In this document: positions 1-13,080 of the stretch, one piece after another
Numbering within the stretch: position 1 is the stretch's first letter
Layout: each line of letters starts with the position of its first letter
Assembly (NCBI GenBank): GCA_026120185.1
Contig: JANUWF010001161.1
Span: 692,001 to 756,000 of the forward strand
Direction of reading: 5' to 3'
DNA length: 64,000 bases
DNA from: Voacanga thouarsii
Lineage: Eukaryota; Streptophyta; Magnoliopsida; Gentianales; Apocynaceae
Position numbers and translations under genes: made by a program
Notes under the pieces: model-generated
Databases searched by the model: none
Seen by the model: the letters and a program-made list of their open reading frames with translations, nothing else
What the model was told of the DNA's origin: nothing

Positions 1-681
1 GGATTGAAAATATTATTATAATTCTTATATTTAGAACAAACGAATTAAAAGATTAATAAAAAAGAAAATATATATTTATATATTTTAATTTTTATACTTT
101 TATAAATATAAAAAATTTGAATAAATATACAATATATATATATATATATATATATGGAATGCTCCCATTGTGACACGTGACATTGTTAATACATTAGCTT
201 TGAATTTAAATGAAGAAAATAATAATAAATATATTATTAAGATTTATAAGTACTTAATAGATTTTTAAAAAATGATAAAGTCATAAATAAAAATTATATA
301 TTTAAGTTTCATTTTGTATCCATTCGTGCAAAGCACGTGCATCAACTTAGTTTAAATATAAAATGTGTATATTTTAAGAGCAGTAATATTTAGCAGATCA
401 AGTTGATTCGAATCAAGGGGGGTAATTATGTAAATTCCTTAATGAGAGTTTTGTGTTGGTTTACAACTTTACCTTTCATATACTTTCATTACAATTTTTG
501 AAATTGGAACAGTTTGAAGTAAGCTTTGTATTTACTATACTTATATTTTCAAAATATGTATTTATTGAACTTATATTTTCAAAGTTAGAACATTATTTTC
601 ATCTAAAAAGCAACAATATCAATGTGATTATTGCCAAGTGAGTTATTCTAATTATGATATGGAATGTATCAATGGAATTAA
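1..681. other. AT-rich intergenic DNA, no gene seen
   Basis: The sequence is AT-rich with a short (TA)n run at about 131-156. The small open frames here are rich in F, L, I and N and have no recognisable domain, so I do not call a gene. Confidence 0.6.
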
Positions 682-972
682 TACACTTCCATTTTACAAT
701 ATAAATCGTTTTAGACTTGAAAATATTTTTTCACAGTATCAATTTTTTATAAATTTCTATAAAAATTTATTACTTTTTTCTAACTCTACCCCTCTTTACA
801 ATCTTTTTCTTTCTACTAATTATGACCCAATTCTCTCGAATTACCAAAGTAGACAAAGACTTAATTAGAAGTATTTTTGGAATTTCAATTTTAAAATTAT
901 CTAGAATTTATGTATCCTTAATTCATGTATATAAATTTAAAACGACTTATATTGTGAAATGAATATAATATT
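682..972. mobile_element. Stowaway/Mariner-like MITE, copy 1
   Basis: This ~290-bp unit starts with a CTTCCATTTTACAATATAA-like end and finishes with the inverted version near 935-970 (AACGACTTATATTGTGAAAT). Its body is the reverse complement of the copy at 1084-1380; shared blocks include the segment read here as AATTATGACCCAATTCTC. It codes for nothing. The end positions are approximate because the outermost bases are degraded. Confidence 0.6.
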
Positions 973-1083
973 AAGAAACCACGTATATGATTCATACCTC
1001 ATTATTCCATCTCAAAGAAATAAATTTGGGCAAGTTAATCACATTATGGATAGGGATAGACGAAAGACTCTATTGATTATTCC

Positions 1084-1380
1084 TACTACCTCCATTTTAT
1101 AATATAAGCAGTTTTAGACTCATGTACAGGAATTAAGAGTCCATAAATTTCAAATAATTTTAAAACTAAACTTTTAAAAACACTCATAATTAAGTCTTTG
1201 TCTACTTTGATAATTGGAGCGAGTTGGGTCATAATTAGTGGAAAGAGAGAGATTGCAAAAAGGAATAGAGATAGAAAAAAGTAATAATTTTTTATAGAAC
1301 TTTATAAAATGACCTGTATTGTGAAAAAAAAAAAAAACTTTCAAGTTTAAAACGACTTATATTGTGAAATGGAGTTAGTA
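1084..1380. mobile_element. Stowaway/Mariner-like MITE, copy 2
   Basis: This 297-bp element has ~35-bp terminal inverted repeats. The left end reads TACTACCTCCATTTTATAAT and the right end, reverse-complemented, reads TACTAACTCCATTTCACAAT. Both ends include TA, as expected for Mariner-type target duplication. CTCC-ATTTTATAATATAAG-like ends are typical of plant Stowaway MITEs. No protein is encoded. The copy at 682-972 is the same family in opposite orientation. Confidence 0.7.
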
Positions 1381-2908
1381 CTAATTTCGAATATTAATTC
1401 TATCTAAAAAGCAACAACACCAATGTAATTAGGGTTAATTACCAAAAACCTCTTGAACTCTTAGCTCAATTCAATATACCTCTACAAATTTAATTTTTTT
1501 CCAAATTTTCCCCTTTGCTAACTCCATAAGAAATTTAACAGCAAATAAATAAATAAATAAATTTTTAATAATGTATATGAAATACTAAAGTTATCTTTAT
1601 CTTCCCCAAATCAAAATCTTAAAATCATCTTCCATGTGTAAACTCTAGAGGCCACTTGCATTCTTCATCGTTATGGCTGCTGCTGCTATCGCCACCTCTC
1701 TTTCTCTTCTTTGCCATCATTACCTATTGATACGGATCAAAGGGCGTAGAAATTTAAGGATTCAACCCTCAAAATGATGAACATAATCACAGAAATTCAG
1801 ATTTCAAAATAGCCCCAATAATAACAAGAAGAATGATCTGCAATTTGATTATACAAGACAACCTATTTTGCCCATGAATTTTCCCAGCCATTTGTCCCTT
1901 AAAGTGTGCATAATTTCATCTCAAATTCAATTCAATTCAAGGCCTAAATTCGTGGTCAATAACACCTCGAATAAAAACAATCACAAAGAACGAGTAATTG
2001 AAATTGGTTATTACCCAATTTCCACCTCCTTCCACAAACCAAGAACACTAGATGAACATACAAATTAGGACTTCTAATTCAAGAGGTGAACTTCCTAACA
2101 CCCAATTCCCAATAAGGAGAATAGAAGCTTGGAGTATAGGAATTTATAGCACCTAATTTTGAATCCTAATTAGAACCCTAGGATAACATACTAAGACTCA
2201 AATTAACAAGAGAGATAAGATTGAATTATCATATGAAATTTAACGACCCACACAAAAATAGGATTAGATCCTTTGTTAGGTCTTGATCTCGGGAAGAATA
2301 AAGAGGAACAACCTCTCTTATTGTTCAAAATCTTGAATTTGATCTTAAATGATCATTATAATTCATCAACTTACGTTGTACATCAATAAGAGAGACTTTA
2401 TACATCACTAACTCTAAGTAATTAGCAAGTCCTTAGAATTTTAGTGGCTCAATAACGAATTTAAAGGCCATAGAAGTTATAAGTCATTAGAATTGAAAAT
2501 ACATCAAAACAAAAGTAAAAAAAATAAGTTTAATAAAACATTGCATTTGATCAAGGGAGTGGCACGACCATGCAGCACTCTTGCATAGCCATGCATGGCC
2601 TAATTTTAGCACAGCCTTGCTAGATGATGTTCATGAAAGAATCATGGTAAATATCAGAGCAAAGAAAATGCAATGGGATTAAAAAAAATTTACTTTTTCT
2701 CTTTAGTGCAACCGTAGAGCACTTAGATTGAGGTTTAATGGACTTCTAGGCTTCAAGCATTCTCTATACTAATTCTGGCTCGAATCTTGCCAACCTTCTA
2801 CTCCTATGCATTAAAGCTTGACCTTTCGATCTTTCAAAATATGACCCTACCTATTCCAAGCGTGTGAAAGCTAAGGGCTTAGAATCTTGGTCTTTTTCTT
2901 GACTTAAT
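1381..2908. other. Intergenic DNA, no gene seen
   Basis: No convincing coding region. The short open frame at 1868-2068 has no recognisable domain. Nothing else is identifiable before the LTR that begins at 2909. Confidence 0.55.
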
Positions 2909-4403
2909 TGTTAGGAATATGCCTTAAACCCAATTTGTACTTATACTATTATCGTTATATATTATATAATAATACGAGACATATCTTTTCATGAATAGTA
3001 CATTTAGTTTTGTGGTCATTAAGTACGTGACTTGATAAGTAAAACCCTACAATCAATACAATGACTATTCTTAAACTGTTCCTGATCGATTATTATTAGT
3101 GAAACAATAATAAATTAAGATTAGTATGTTTGTGACTTAATGGCTATGTTTTACTGGTCATAGATATATGTGATATCAAGTCAAAACATAAATAAATGTT
3201 AGAGAACATTGTATTGGACATGACCCACTTTGAGAGTACTTCATGAAACATGTCATAAGTACTTTTTAACCATAATACTATTAAAAGTCCTTCGACCTGA
3301 ATTCATCATAGTTTCCTACTTGATAAATTCTATATTTTGACGTCGTCTAGAGTTACCTTTAACCAGATAATAAATTAGACCACTGTTGGATATAGAATAA
3401 ACCAGGGAGAGGAATATGATTGATAGTGAATGAATTTGTCCCTCTTAATTATGGAAGCGACATCCATAGACCCTTTGATAAATTAGATTGTTAAAATGCA
3501 TAGCCGTGCTCAAATATATCATTCTAAGATATTGATATCATTTGTTTGAACAGTCTACTATGAGATCAAGAAATAATTGATTAAATTTAATAAGGATGAC
3601 ATACTCTGTGCCTTATGCTTAATCTGGATATTGTGTGACAAAAGGACTAAATATAAAGTTATGGTTTGGTTCAAAGAAATCACTGATCTTCATTTAACCT
3701 AGATAGTTATAATGTTTTGCTAGAAACCGCTTCTAACTTGTGAGCCATTTAAATGTAATTTGGGCATACTGTCAATGTTAAATGAACCTATAGGGTCACA
3801 CAATAAGCAAACTCATTATGTTATTTTTCTGGTGACCAAGTTCGATGAATCTAGAAATACGTCTAAATTAATCGAACGTAAAAAATTGACCAGATACAAT
3901 GAATCTGTGATATGTCTACATTCGATGTATTTGGATGATGTCCAAATTGTAAGAATCTGACTCGGTTAATTAATTAGTTAAATTACCGAGATAATGATAG
4001 AATATTATCATATCCGTTTTAATTTAATTTGAATTTAAAATAAAATATGATAATATATTATCAGAATTAGACTCCAAGAGGTTCGAGTGATTTTAAAAGA
4101 AAACCCTATTAAAAATATTTGTGCCTCTATTAACCAAAAAAAATTAAGCCTCTCAAACCTTAGGCGCTAGCACTCCCAGAGTAATGAGTTGGTTCTCCAT
4201 GTGTATCCGATAGAGGGCATTTGCATATTGCAGCGTCTGGTGATCGTTCGAGTTGCACGTATGAGAAAACCAGAATCCAAAGATCTTGATTACACCGAAT
4301 AGAGGTAATTCTGTAATCCCTAGATCGTCTTAATCGTTTGTCTTGGGTCCTCGGAAGGGATTCGTGAATGTTTTTCACATTTAGGAGTCTACGAATCCTA
4401 ACA
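2909..4403 (+). mobile_element. Copia-type LTR (5' LTR of a broken element)
   Basis: The block begins TGTTAGGAATATGCC and ends AATCCTAACA, i.e. TG...CA with an inverted TGTTAGGA/TCCTAACA terminus, ~1.5 kb long. Directly after it, 4404-4425 contains a tRNA-Met-type primer-binding-like stretch (AAAGTAGTATCAAGG, a degraded TGGTATCAGAG). This makes it a 5' LTR on the plus strand. No second LTR or coding region of this element is seen downstream. No target duplication can be scored because the partner end is missing. Confidence 0.55.
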
Positions 4404-4425
4404 ACTGCTACAAAGTAGTATCAAG
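4404..4425 (+). other. Degraded primer-binding site
   Basis: ACTGCTACAAAGTAGTATC follows the LTR end immediately. It matches the usual plant copia arrangement LTR-spacer-TGGTATCAGAG with several substitutions. Confidence 0.45.
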
Positions 4426-4521
4426 GAAACTATCTCTCTAACTTCTATTAACAGGAAGACAAGAGAAATAACCCACTCAAAGCAAAGCTGCAAACTTTTC
4501 CTAGAAAAGAGAGAGTGTGGT

Positions 4522-4523
<2 letters not shown>

Positions 4524-4570
<47 letters not shown>
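4524..4570. repeat. (GA)n microsatellite
   Basis: About 22 uninterrupted GA units. The serine/leucine-rich reading frame on the opposite strand is an artefact of this repeat. Confidence 0.9.
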
Positions 4571-4573
<3 letters not shown>

Positions 4574-4599
4574 AAGGCTGCCAAGAGTAGTGGAGAATC

Positions 4600-6149
4600 A
4601 CCTTAGGGTTTTCCTGATCAACAACAATATTTGTTAATTATCCAAAATTACTTAACCTTCCAACCAAAAACCCTATATCCCATAAAAGGTGGCTAGCTAG
4701 GGCTTCATAAGGCCCTAGCCGACCAAACCTTGGCCTTGGATGATTAGCCCTAGCCTAAGTAGACTATGCCTTATCTCTTGGACTCCAGTCAGTACTATTA
4801 CGTTAGATTTAATTTATTTATTTAATCTTGGACCAAAACAAGTCTAAAATAAATAATTTATTATAATCTAAATGAATCAAATCTTTTTCTTAAGCCTTTT
4901 CTTGGTTTAGGTTGATTCTAATTTTAATTATCCAATTTCGGCTCAAATTCTGAACAATTAATTAAGCAATAAACTAGGCTTTTATTTATTCTCTCTTGAG
5001 CCTTTTATTTCATTCAAGCCTAATAATAAATCAAGCTTACTAAATAAAATAAAATCTTCTTTATTCAAGACCATTTTCTAAATCCAAAAATTAATCAGGT
5101 TTTACAAGCTATTCCGAGGACCAAAAGATATATCGTCCTTGGCTACTAAAATGACTAAAATATTTATACTATATAAATAGTTTTATTTTGTATTTTAAAG
5201 ATTTCTTGTTATTATCATAAGAAAATATCGACTCCAAGGACAATACTGCACTTAGTAATAACTCTTAACTATAGGTGTTATGATTAAAATATTCCTCTAT
5301 GTAATGTCATTCATAAAGCGAGAAAACAATATACTAATACATCTTTAAATGACCTTCTACCACTCTTAGACCTTTTACTCTAATGATCCATGACTTCCTA
5401 AAATATTTTCGCTTTACCAGGAGAGCTACCTTTAAGCAAATACTCAAGTGATATTCACAGGGCCCTTCAAATAGTCACAAGAGGTGATATTTTCAATTAG
5501 AAGCATAAAAGTTATCTTATATAAATCTATCTTAACTAACTAGTCATGCATACCTAATATATAAGTATATTAATCCTACAATAGAACTTTACCTATAGTA
5601 TATCAAAATACATACTTCTAACTTTGCTAGACCACCAACATATACTCAAGTTGTAGGGTATAAGTCTAAGTTGTAGCAGTAGTAGTATGGGATTCTCTCA
5701 TTTTAGTACTTTTAGAAGCTACAACTATATATCTAGTTATATTCACTAGCTAAAGGTAAGTCATTCCCTACATGAAACTAATAGTATAATAACTTTATCA
5801 TGATGAGATTTTCATTCTCATCAACTAGTTAAGAACAACCAGTTTATGTGTTGATGGTAAGTCATTCCATATTTAGAACTCATAACATAATAACCTTATC
5901 ATTATGAGAATCTCATTCTTACCAACCGGTTAAGAACAGCCAGTTTATGTGTAAAGTAACACATAATCCATAACTTACTGTGAAAGACTTCTATTCACAT
6001 AGATCACTTACTTAACACAATAAGTCTTTTCCAGCACAAACTGTGCATTACAAGTTAATGTAAAAAAACAAATGTTATTGAGAATAAAATTTTTATTTAT
6101 TAATTCGAATTTACATTGGTTATATAGTCATTGAGGGCACACATTCTAA
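4600..6149 (-). mobile_element. Copia-type LTR fragment, minus strand
   Basis: Read on the minus strand, 6149 begins TGTTAGAATGTGTGCCCTC, a typical copia LTR start resembling the other TGTTAGGATTGTGCCC-type LTR in this window. The body is non-coding with internal ~90-bp repeats (two copies of ACATAAACTGGYTGTTCTTA near 5840-5960). The inner end is uncertain and no target duplication was found, so 4600 is an estimate. Confidence 0.4.
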
Positions 6150-6590
6150 CAGTGCAAAAATCCAGAAGCTTCTACCCAAATTTGTTGATGTTGCACGGTT
6201 TGAAACATGGCAGTGTAACAAGCCATGCATCTCTTGTACTTTTGCTTCCAAAACATAGTATTTAGCAAATCAAAAAATATATATAATACAACTATGGCTA
6301 AATCAAAATAAAAAGAAAGATAAAAATTGTGAAAATTCAAACAAATAAAAAATAAAAGCATATAATAATAATACAAAGACCTAATTATTAACAAAGTACC
6401 TAAAAGAAAGTTAGTAATATTTATAAAGACAACCACGGCTAAACCAATAAGACTCGAGTGTTTCCGATAGTGCTCATTCCCGGTAACAGTGCCAAAAACT
6501 GAATGCATATTTTTGAGTGTATATTACTAACAAATTACACAATTAATCAAGTTTTAATTAAAATACTAAACACTTAACCACGTATATGAG
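6150..6590. other. Intergenic DNA, no gene seen
   Basis: A 120-codon open frame on the minus strand (6146-6508) is hydrophobic and low in complexity, with no recognisable domain and no supporting context. I do not call it a gene. Confidence 0.5.
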
Positions 6591-7905
6591 CAAGTATACC
6601 CATCATGTATATTAGCCCTAAAGGCTTTCTTCTATGTTTTGACTTATAACAAACATTGATATGGACTAACTTGTTAATCTATCATGATAGGACATGTTTG
6701 ACTTTTATTCTTCAAAAGTCTTCAGATAAGATTATTTGGCAACTCCTTCATCACTGAAATCAAGAATAGAAGATCAAAAGAGAAGATTAAAGTATGTGGA
6801 GTTACATATCAAGGCAGTTCTTTATGAAGAATGTTAGACTAGGAAGTGTTATTTAGGTATATCTATTCATTCCTATGTCTTCTTATCTCTTGATTCATTT
6901 GACTTTACCTTGAAGCTTCAAATGAGACGTTTTTCAAAAATTTTGAAAATCACAGAATTTTGGATAGAACAGTTTGAATCCAAAATGTTCATCCAAAATC
7001 TTGTAAACTGTGTTAAAAAGTTTCTATCTGGTTAGTGCTATTTTGAACTTACCTTTTGGATGCATCATCGTCCAAAACCCGAGTCCAAAACACGGATGAG
7101 TTTAAACAGAAAATTATAGCCGTTTCTTTATGACCGTTAGCACTTCACTTTTTGGCTCTATAAATAGCCCTTAAAGTAAGATGAGACATAAAATTTATGA
7201 AACATTCATCTTAGAAACACTATTGCTCAATATTTTCAAAAATCTCCTTTTATCTAGCTTCAAAGTGAGTTCATTTTGTATCAAAGGTAAAAGTATTTGT
7301 GCTTTGCATCCAAGTGAATATCTGCTCAAGAAAGTGAGCTCTTTATTGTTCTATTGATATTCAAATCTCTGTTGTAGTGCAAGGTTGTGGTGTAAAACCC
7401 ATTGGAGTGAGCCTTGTGTTGGTTTGTGTTCAAGGTTGAGTGGTAAAACCCATTAGGGTGATCCTTGTTTTGTGTTTGTATCAAGGTTGTGGAGTAAAAC
7501 CTAGTGAGATGATCCTTGATGTGTTTGCATGATTGAGAGATTGTGGAAAACCTAGTGTGGTGATCATTTCTTGTATATAATACGATTTCATTAAGTGAGG
7601 TTAATGAAATAAGGTTGAAAATCCTTAAGTGCGGGCTTAAGGTAGTAGATGTAGATCATTGTTGATCGAACCACTATACATCTCTTGTCTCATTTTATTT
7701 AGTTGTTCATATACTATTTTTGATGTTCTTTCATTATCTAAATCTAGATATACATCTACGAGTGCTTGGATAACTTTCTATGCTTCTATAAAATCAGTCC
7801 AAGCATCTTGGTGATCATCATTATTCAGCGTTTTAGACAAATCGGAAAAATTATTTTTACTTGCCAAAAACCTTATTCATCCCCCCCCCCTCTAAGGTTT
7901 TTTAA
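6590..7905 (+). mobile_element. Probable copia LTR remnant
   Basis: The region has a CTCTATAAATAG TATA-like box near 7155 and GGTTGTGG-GTAAAACC repeats. A poly-C run followed by CTCTAAGG comes near 7880. This combination is common in large plant copia LTRs. Both termini are degraded, so limits are approximate and the assignment is by pattern only. Confidence 0.35.
7378..7570 (+). repeat. Degenerate tandem repeat, ~50-60 bp unit
   Basis: Three to four copies of a unit containing CAAGGTTGTGG-GTAAAACC-ATT-GGGTGATCCTTG, diverging towards the right end. It lies inside the LTR-like remnant. Confidence 0.65.
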
Positions 7906-10117
7906 TGTAGTATAAAGAATAGCAAGTATCGAATCCATAGGAACTAAGGCTCCCACCTTACTTTACTCAAATCTTTATTGTTTAACTCACAAAATAAAGA
8001 AATAGAAGTAAATAATTTACGAACCTAATATACTAGAGAATAAAACAAGTTCATACAAGAAAAATCCCAGGGATAATTAAGGAGTAAGAATAAGGAGAAA
8101 AGACATGTAAGTAGATTGAAATTCTTGAAGACATGGCAATGATCAGTTAGCAATTATCAAAATTAATTATTATCTTGGTATCATAAAGGAATAAAATAGG
8201 TTCCACTTCTTTCCTGAATCTTGGATTCACTATCTTTCTAGCTACTTTAGTAGATTTTCTAATCTCACTAAAAGTACCAAAAACAATTCCTTAAAAAATG
8301 TCCCTATCCCTACGTGATATTAAAGTATAAAATCAATCAATATCCCTATACTCTAGGTGACATCAATCAACCTTGGATTAGTCAAGTGTAATTCTTAACC
8401 TCCTTTCCCAAGTTAGCTAAGAAAACAAATATAGAATTAATTAAATTGAATGCTCTTTTAATCGTCTTTCCCAAGTTAATAAAAAAGAAGAAGCAATCAA
8501 TCAATTCACCAAAAACATCAAAATACCCAAATTTCAAGAATAATAATCAATTAGTCAAAATTAATACAAAATTATGAATCCAAAAACATCCTCCAAATAC
8601 AATTAAAAAAAGTAAATCTCAAATTGCCAATAAATTATAAAGAAGAGAAAAAAAAAAACTACTCATAGACAAGTAAGCCTTCATCTTCTTCCTTGAAACC
8701 TTCTTAATCTACCTCCTTTCTTCCTCTAAGAATCTTATTGATCTTGCTAAATCTTGGTATTTCTCTAAAACTTTCCTCTAGGTTTGTCAGTCCCAAAGTT
8801 AAAAATTAGTTTAAATATTGTTATTCTCTTGTATTTATAAGAGTTCAAATTGCTAAAAAGTGTATATAAGAGTCCTTTCCTATGTCCAATTCCGTTTCTA
8901 AAGAAATCCTATTGCAATTGCCAAATTATGCATTGAAAGAAATCTTGCTGACATGGTACCAGTGGACAATTAGCGCTAGTTCATATGCTTGGGCCAGCAC
9001 TGGTGCAACTCTATTCCACCTCAGAAATTACTTCGTTTTCTTTGTTTATCTTATTTTTCTAGAATTGAGTCAGGGTTGGTTCAACTGCCAAAGCAAGCGT
9101 CGGTTCAACACTAGAATATGCACAATTAATCTTCTAATTCTCCAATTTTTATATAAAATCAAAGAAAAACTTTTCTACAGGCAAAATGTCAAATAGGAAG
9201 GGAATTGACTAGTTATTGTATCAAAAACGTCACAAAATCACATCAAATAACTAGAAAAGTATAAGTACATTTAGGCCCTATCAGCCACACTCAAAACCAA
9301 TCTCAACACTTTAAGAAGCAATTGAAACCCATCAATTTTGATTTAAATACTAGTGTCCTGCCCTCTCAAAATTTCAAATTTGCTCTTCAGGATAGAAACC
9401 ATACGCATACTAGCCCTAGAAATGATGTGGTAAATGCTTAGAAAACGTGTTTTGGAGATTCCCATTATTCAAAATTATTTGAAAGTCAATCCTTGAGATA
9501 TCCTTAGATCTATTGATCATTTCTGCCTTTATGCAACTAATTAAATCTAAAGGTTATGGAATGTATGGGGAAGTACCCCATTCTGGATGAAGATTTCAGA
9601 GGCTTTCATCTTTAGCACATTTCCAATTCTAGACTCAGACTTGAACTCGATTTTTGCTCGGGCTTGAACTTGGTTATCTTCAATATCTCCTTTGATTTCT
9701 CTAAAGGTTGCAACCCTTTTTTGTCTGCCAATAATTTCTCCAATGATCCCTCCAATTTCGGTGGAAGTGGAATTGCAGCAGCAACGAAAAGCAAGAAGAA
9801 AAGGAAAATGGAAGAAGAAAGGGGGAAAAAAGAAATTATTTTAAATTGAATAAAACTAAGATAATAATATATTTTTAATTAAAAATATAAATTCAAAATA
9901 TCCTTAAAGATTATAGGAATTGTTAATTAACCAACAGAATGGTAAGATTTAAACGATTAGAAAGTTCAAATAACCATTTTATGTTTTTTTTTTTTAATTA
10001 GAGGACAAAAGTTAGACAAATCAATAGTTAGAGAGTCATCAGAATAATTTATCCTGCATAATATCCTACAATACTAATAAATTAATTGAACCATTAAATA
10101 CATGAAAATTTTAAAAC
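7906..10117. other. Intergenic DNA, no gene recognised
   Basis: No homology recognised. Open frames at 8882-9196 (+) and 9612-9794 (-) show no domain, and no splice-linked continuation was found. A pyrimidine/purine-rich stretch lies near 9780-9840. Confidence 0.5.
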
Positions 10118-10122
10118 AGTAA
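10118..10122. repeat. Target-site duplication AGTAA (left)
   Basis: AGTAA abuts the TGTAACAG start at 10123. The same five bases follow TGTTACA at 24219-24223. Confidence 0.8.
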
Positions 10123-10371
10123 TGTAACAGCCCACCTCATCTTACCCATGGATTAAAGGGAATGGTTGTATTTCGTGACATATTGCATGAGCATATGCTT
10201 TCTGGATGAAATTGTCTATTTTAGAATTGTTTATATGTGGCCTGTATGAATTATATGTGCTTGAGGAGTGTTGGGGGCAATTGGGGAATTCTACATAGAG
10301 ATGAGAGAAGGAAAAGCTTAGGATTTAGAGGGGAAGAAAATTAAATTGGGAAAATAGAAAACAAGAATTAA

Positions 10372-10432
10372 TATGGTTAAGTGGATAGAGCTTTGTGGTT
10401 GATTCCTAAGGACTTGAGTTCAAATCCTATCA
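10372..10432 (+). other. tRNA-like Pol III box A/box B motif inside the LTR
   Basis: TGGTTAAGTGG (10374-10384) resembles box A and GAGTTCAAATCC (416-427 in this kilobase) resembles box B, ~32 bp apart. The flanks do not fold into a proper tRNA, so this is a tRNA-derived (SINE-like) motif, not a tRNA gene. An equivalent motif lies at the same distance (~250 bp) from the start of the LTR on the minus strand at 45902-45955. Confidence 0.45.
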
Positions 10433-12599
10433 ATTAAGAATTATTTTTTTATTTTTCCAACTAATATTTGAATTTCTTTCCTACATTCTATGAATCTAAG
10501 AATGATATCTTGAGAAATCACAATGGTAATTTTCTAACCATGTGATCTTGTCCTAAAGAAAATCAAATGGAATTTTAACTTCCATTATTCTTGTAGTTCA
10601 TGTCTTAACAAATTCAAAATTTGAATTCTTTTATTTTCTTCTAAATTCTTAAGGTCTTAGAATTCAAAAAAAAAAAAAATCCAACATTATTGGAACCACT
10701 TGGCCAAATTTAGGAGGCAAATAGGAAAGTTAGATGAGTATCTGATTTCCAAAATTAAATTACTAATTTTCTCTCCTAAGAAACTTCATTTTGTTATTCT
10801 TGTTTTTGGTGAAAAGCTGAAAATTATTTTGGTTCCTTTCCTTAGATTTTTTTCGAAATTAGGCAGCTTGGTTGCCATCTCTTTGCTTGCAAACAAATAA
10901 CCTTTTTTTTGTGAGCTAAAGCTAGAAAATTCTTAGAGAATTTCGGACCTCTCTAGCTCTCTAAAACTAGAAATTTCAGCAAGCTTGAGAACCATTTAGC
11001 AAAAACAAAAATATCCAACTTTGTTCAAAGTTCATTAAACCGCAATGGTGATTCAATACTCTCTTCATTTAGCCATGAAACCTTTGAGTATTCAACACCA
11101 AGAACTAGCTCTTCAATAGCTCTTGTTCTTCATCAAAGAATTTGGCTGGAAACCTCCATAGAAGGACCTCGAATTGCTCCTATTTTGTAGCTGCAAAATC
11201 CATTCAAAAAGTTTTGAATTTTGCTCAACAACCTCCCAAGATTTTATCACCATTTCTAACTTAAACAACCAGAATTTGTTTCAGCCATTTAGCATTTTGG
11301 AACCTGCTTTTCTTCTCCATTATTCCCTCACATTTTCAGCCACATCATTGAACAAAAGATGAACATTTCTTCTTCTTCCATCAGCCATAGCCACCAAACT
11401 CCATTAGAGCACCTCAAATTACTCCTAACTTCTTTCCATTCAAAATGAATTGAGTTTGAAAATTAAAACCCATGCATTTGTTCCATCAAACACTCAAAAA
11501 TCTAAGCAACCAAGCCATTCAACTAAACTAGAATTTTTTTGCTCACTTCACAAGGAATTTCGGCTAGCTCTAAAGCTTGGAGCGTTCTCCATTTCTATTC
11601 TATATTATAGACAACTAAGTAAACCTCCACTGAAGAGGTGAAAACCTTCAAAGGTTGGACACCATTAGCAAACCCCTTACCTCAAGAAGCTCTACCATTT
11701 CCTCAACCATCCTTCAAAATTCAATTTTAAACAACTTCTAGAATTCTTTTCACCTAGCTAAGATCGAAACGTTACACTATCTAAGACCATTCAGCCGTCA
11801 CCATCCAAGAACACTCACACCTTTCTCGTAATTTTCTCTCTTATTCTCTTAAGAACACCAAGAACACACGCTACCTCTCTTCAACTCTCTAGCCACCTCT
11901 AATCACACAAAATCACAATAAAACCTTCAAATCAACTAGAATACACCCTATCTTCTTCTTTGACACATTCTATAACACCAAAACAATCAAAGACCTTTCC
12001 TCTCTCGGATTAAAGCAAGCCTTAATATTCTTTCGAGCCAAAAGGAATAAAAAAGTAAACCAAGTCTAAATCATCATTTCAAGTTCTCTCTTTCTTCTAC
12101 TTTTTCTTATCCTTCTTCTCAATCTGTTCTTGGTCGGAATCATTGATGGTCATGGTCAAACCTCCTTCAAATTAATGGCCTCTCAAAAGTGCTCACTAAG
12201 GCAATTAAGACTTCTTGATCATCAAACACCATCTTCAACTTAAAACGATCATCAAAACAAGTACTTTTAATCTAACTCCCTTAATCTTTTTGAACTCAAG
12301 TTATGTAGGATGATGTTAAAATAGAAGTGTTGATATGATTTATGATGATCTAGTAATGTTGGGGAAGATATTTATGGTGTGTGTGGTTTTATGATATAAA
12401 GGTTGAGATATACATTATGATTGCTATATGAGTTATTTTTTGGACCATGATTTTTAATGTGGGGGCGATATGATTGATAGTGAGGCTATGTCATGATTTT
12501 TAGGAGATATGAGATTATGTGATTGGAGTTTACATGTCATTGATGCATGGAATGATGTGGTTGCTATTAGGAGATTATTGTTGTAACTGTTGTTTTAAT

Positions 12600-12762
12600 A
12601 CTGTTGATAATACTATCAATGGTTGTTGTTGCTTTTGCGGATATTATTGTTGATGTTATAAATATTACTTTTGCTATGATATATGTTGTTATTACTTCTA
12701 CTCGTATTATTGATATTGCTACTAAAACTATTATCGTTATTTCTATTATTGCTAATAATAAG

Positions 12763-12833
<71 letters not shown>

Positions 12834-13080
12834 TAGTATTACTACTTTTTATTATTATTAGCAATATTATTATTATTACTACTACTATTATTATTGTTAT
12901 TGTTATTGTTGTTATTATTATTACTGTTATTATTATCATTATTACTATCATTCATTTAGTAATATTATTACTATCAATATTATTTTAAAGCCATTATCAT
13001 TATTTTTACTATTATTATTATAGACATTACTAATATTATTGATATCACTAATATTATTTATGTTTCTATTATTACTTTTA
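12600..13080. repeat. Trinucleotide-rich block (GTT/ATT/AAC/AAT)
   Basis: It has a core of about eight AAC and twelve AAT units at 12765-12830, flanked by long imperfect GTT/ATT/ACT triplets. Overlapping poly-L, poly-I and poly-N frames on both strands are by-products of the three-base periodicity. Confidence 0.85.

Noticed and set aside
453..868. Two short open frames near the left edge
   Set aside because: AT-rich, low-complexity, no domain; part lies inside a MITE.
4398..4601. Signal-peptide-like small protein on the minus strand
   Set aside because: The leucine/serine stretch is the (GA)n microsatellite read backwards.
1430..10050. Possible Mutator-like element with GGGTTAATTACC-type ends at 1430 and, inverted, near 10050
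   Set aside because: The ends match only loosely, no 9-bp TSD or transposase was found, and the interior contains unrelated LTRs.
12567..12988. Poly-asparagine, poly-leucine and poly-isoleucine proteins on both strands
   Set aside because: All frames are open because of a triplet microsatellite; no real coding signal.
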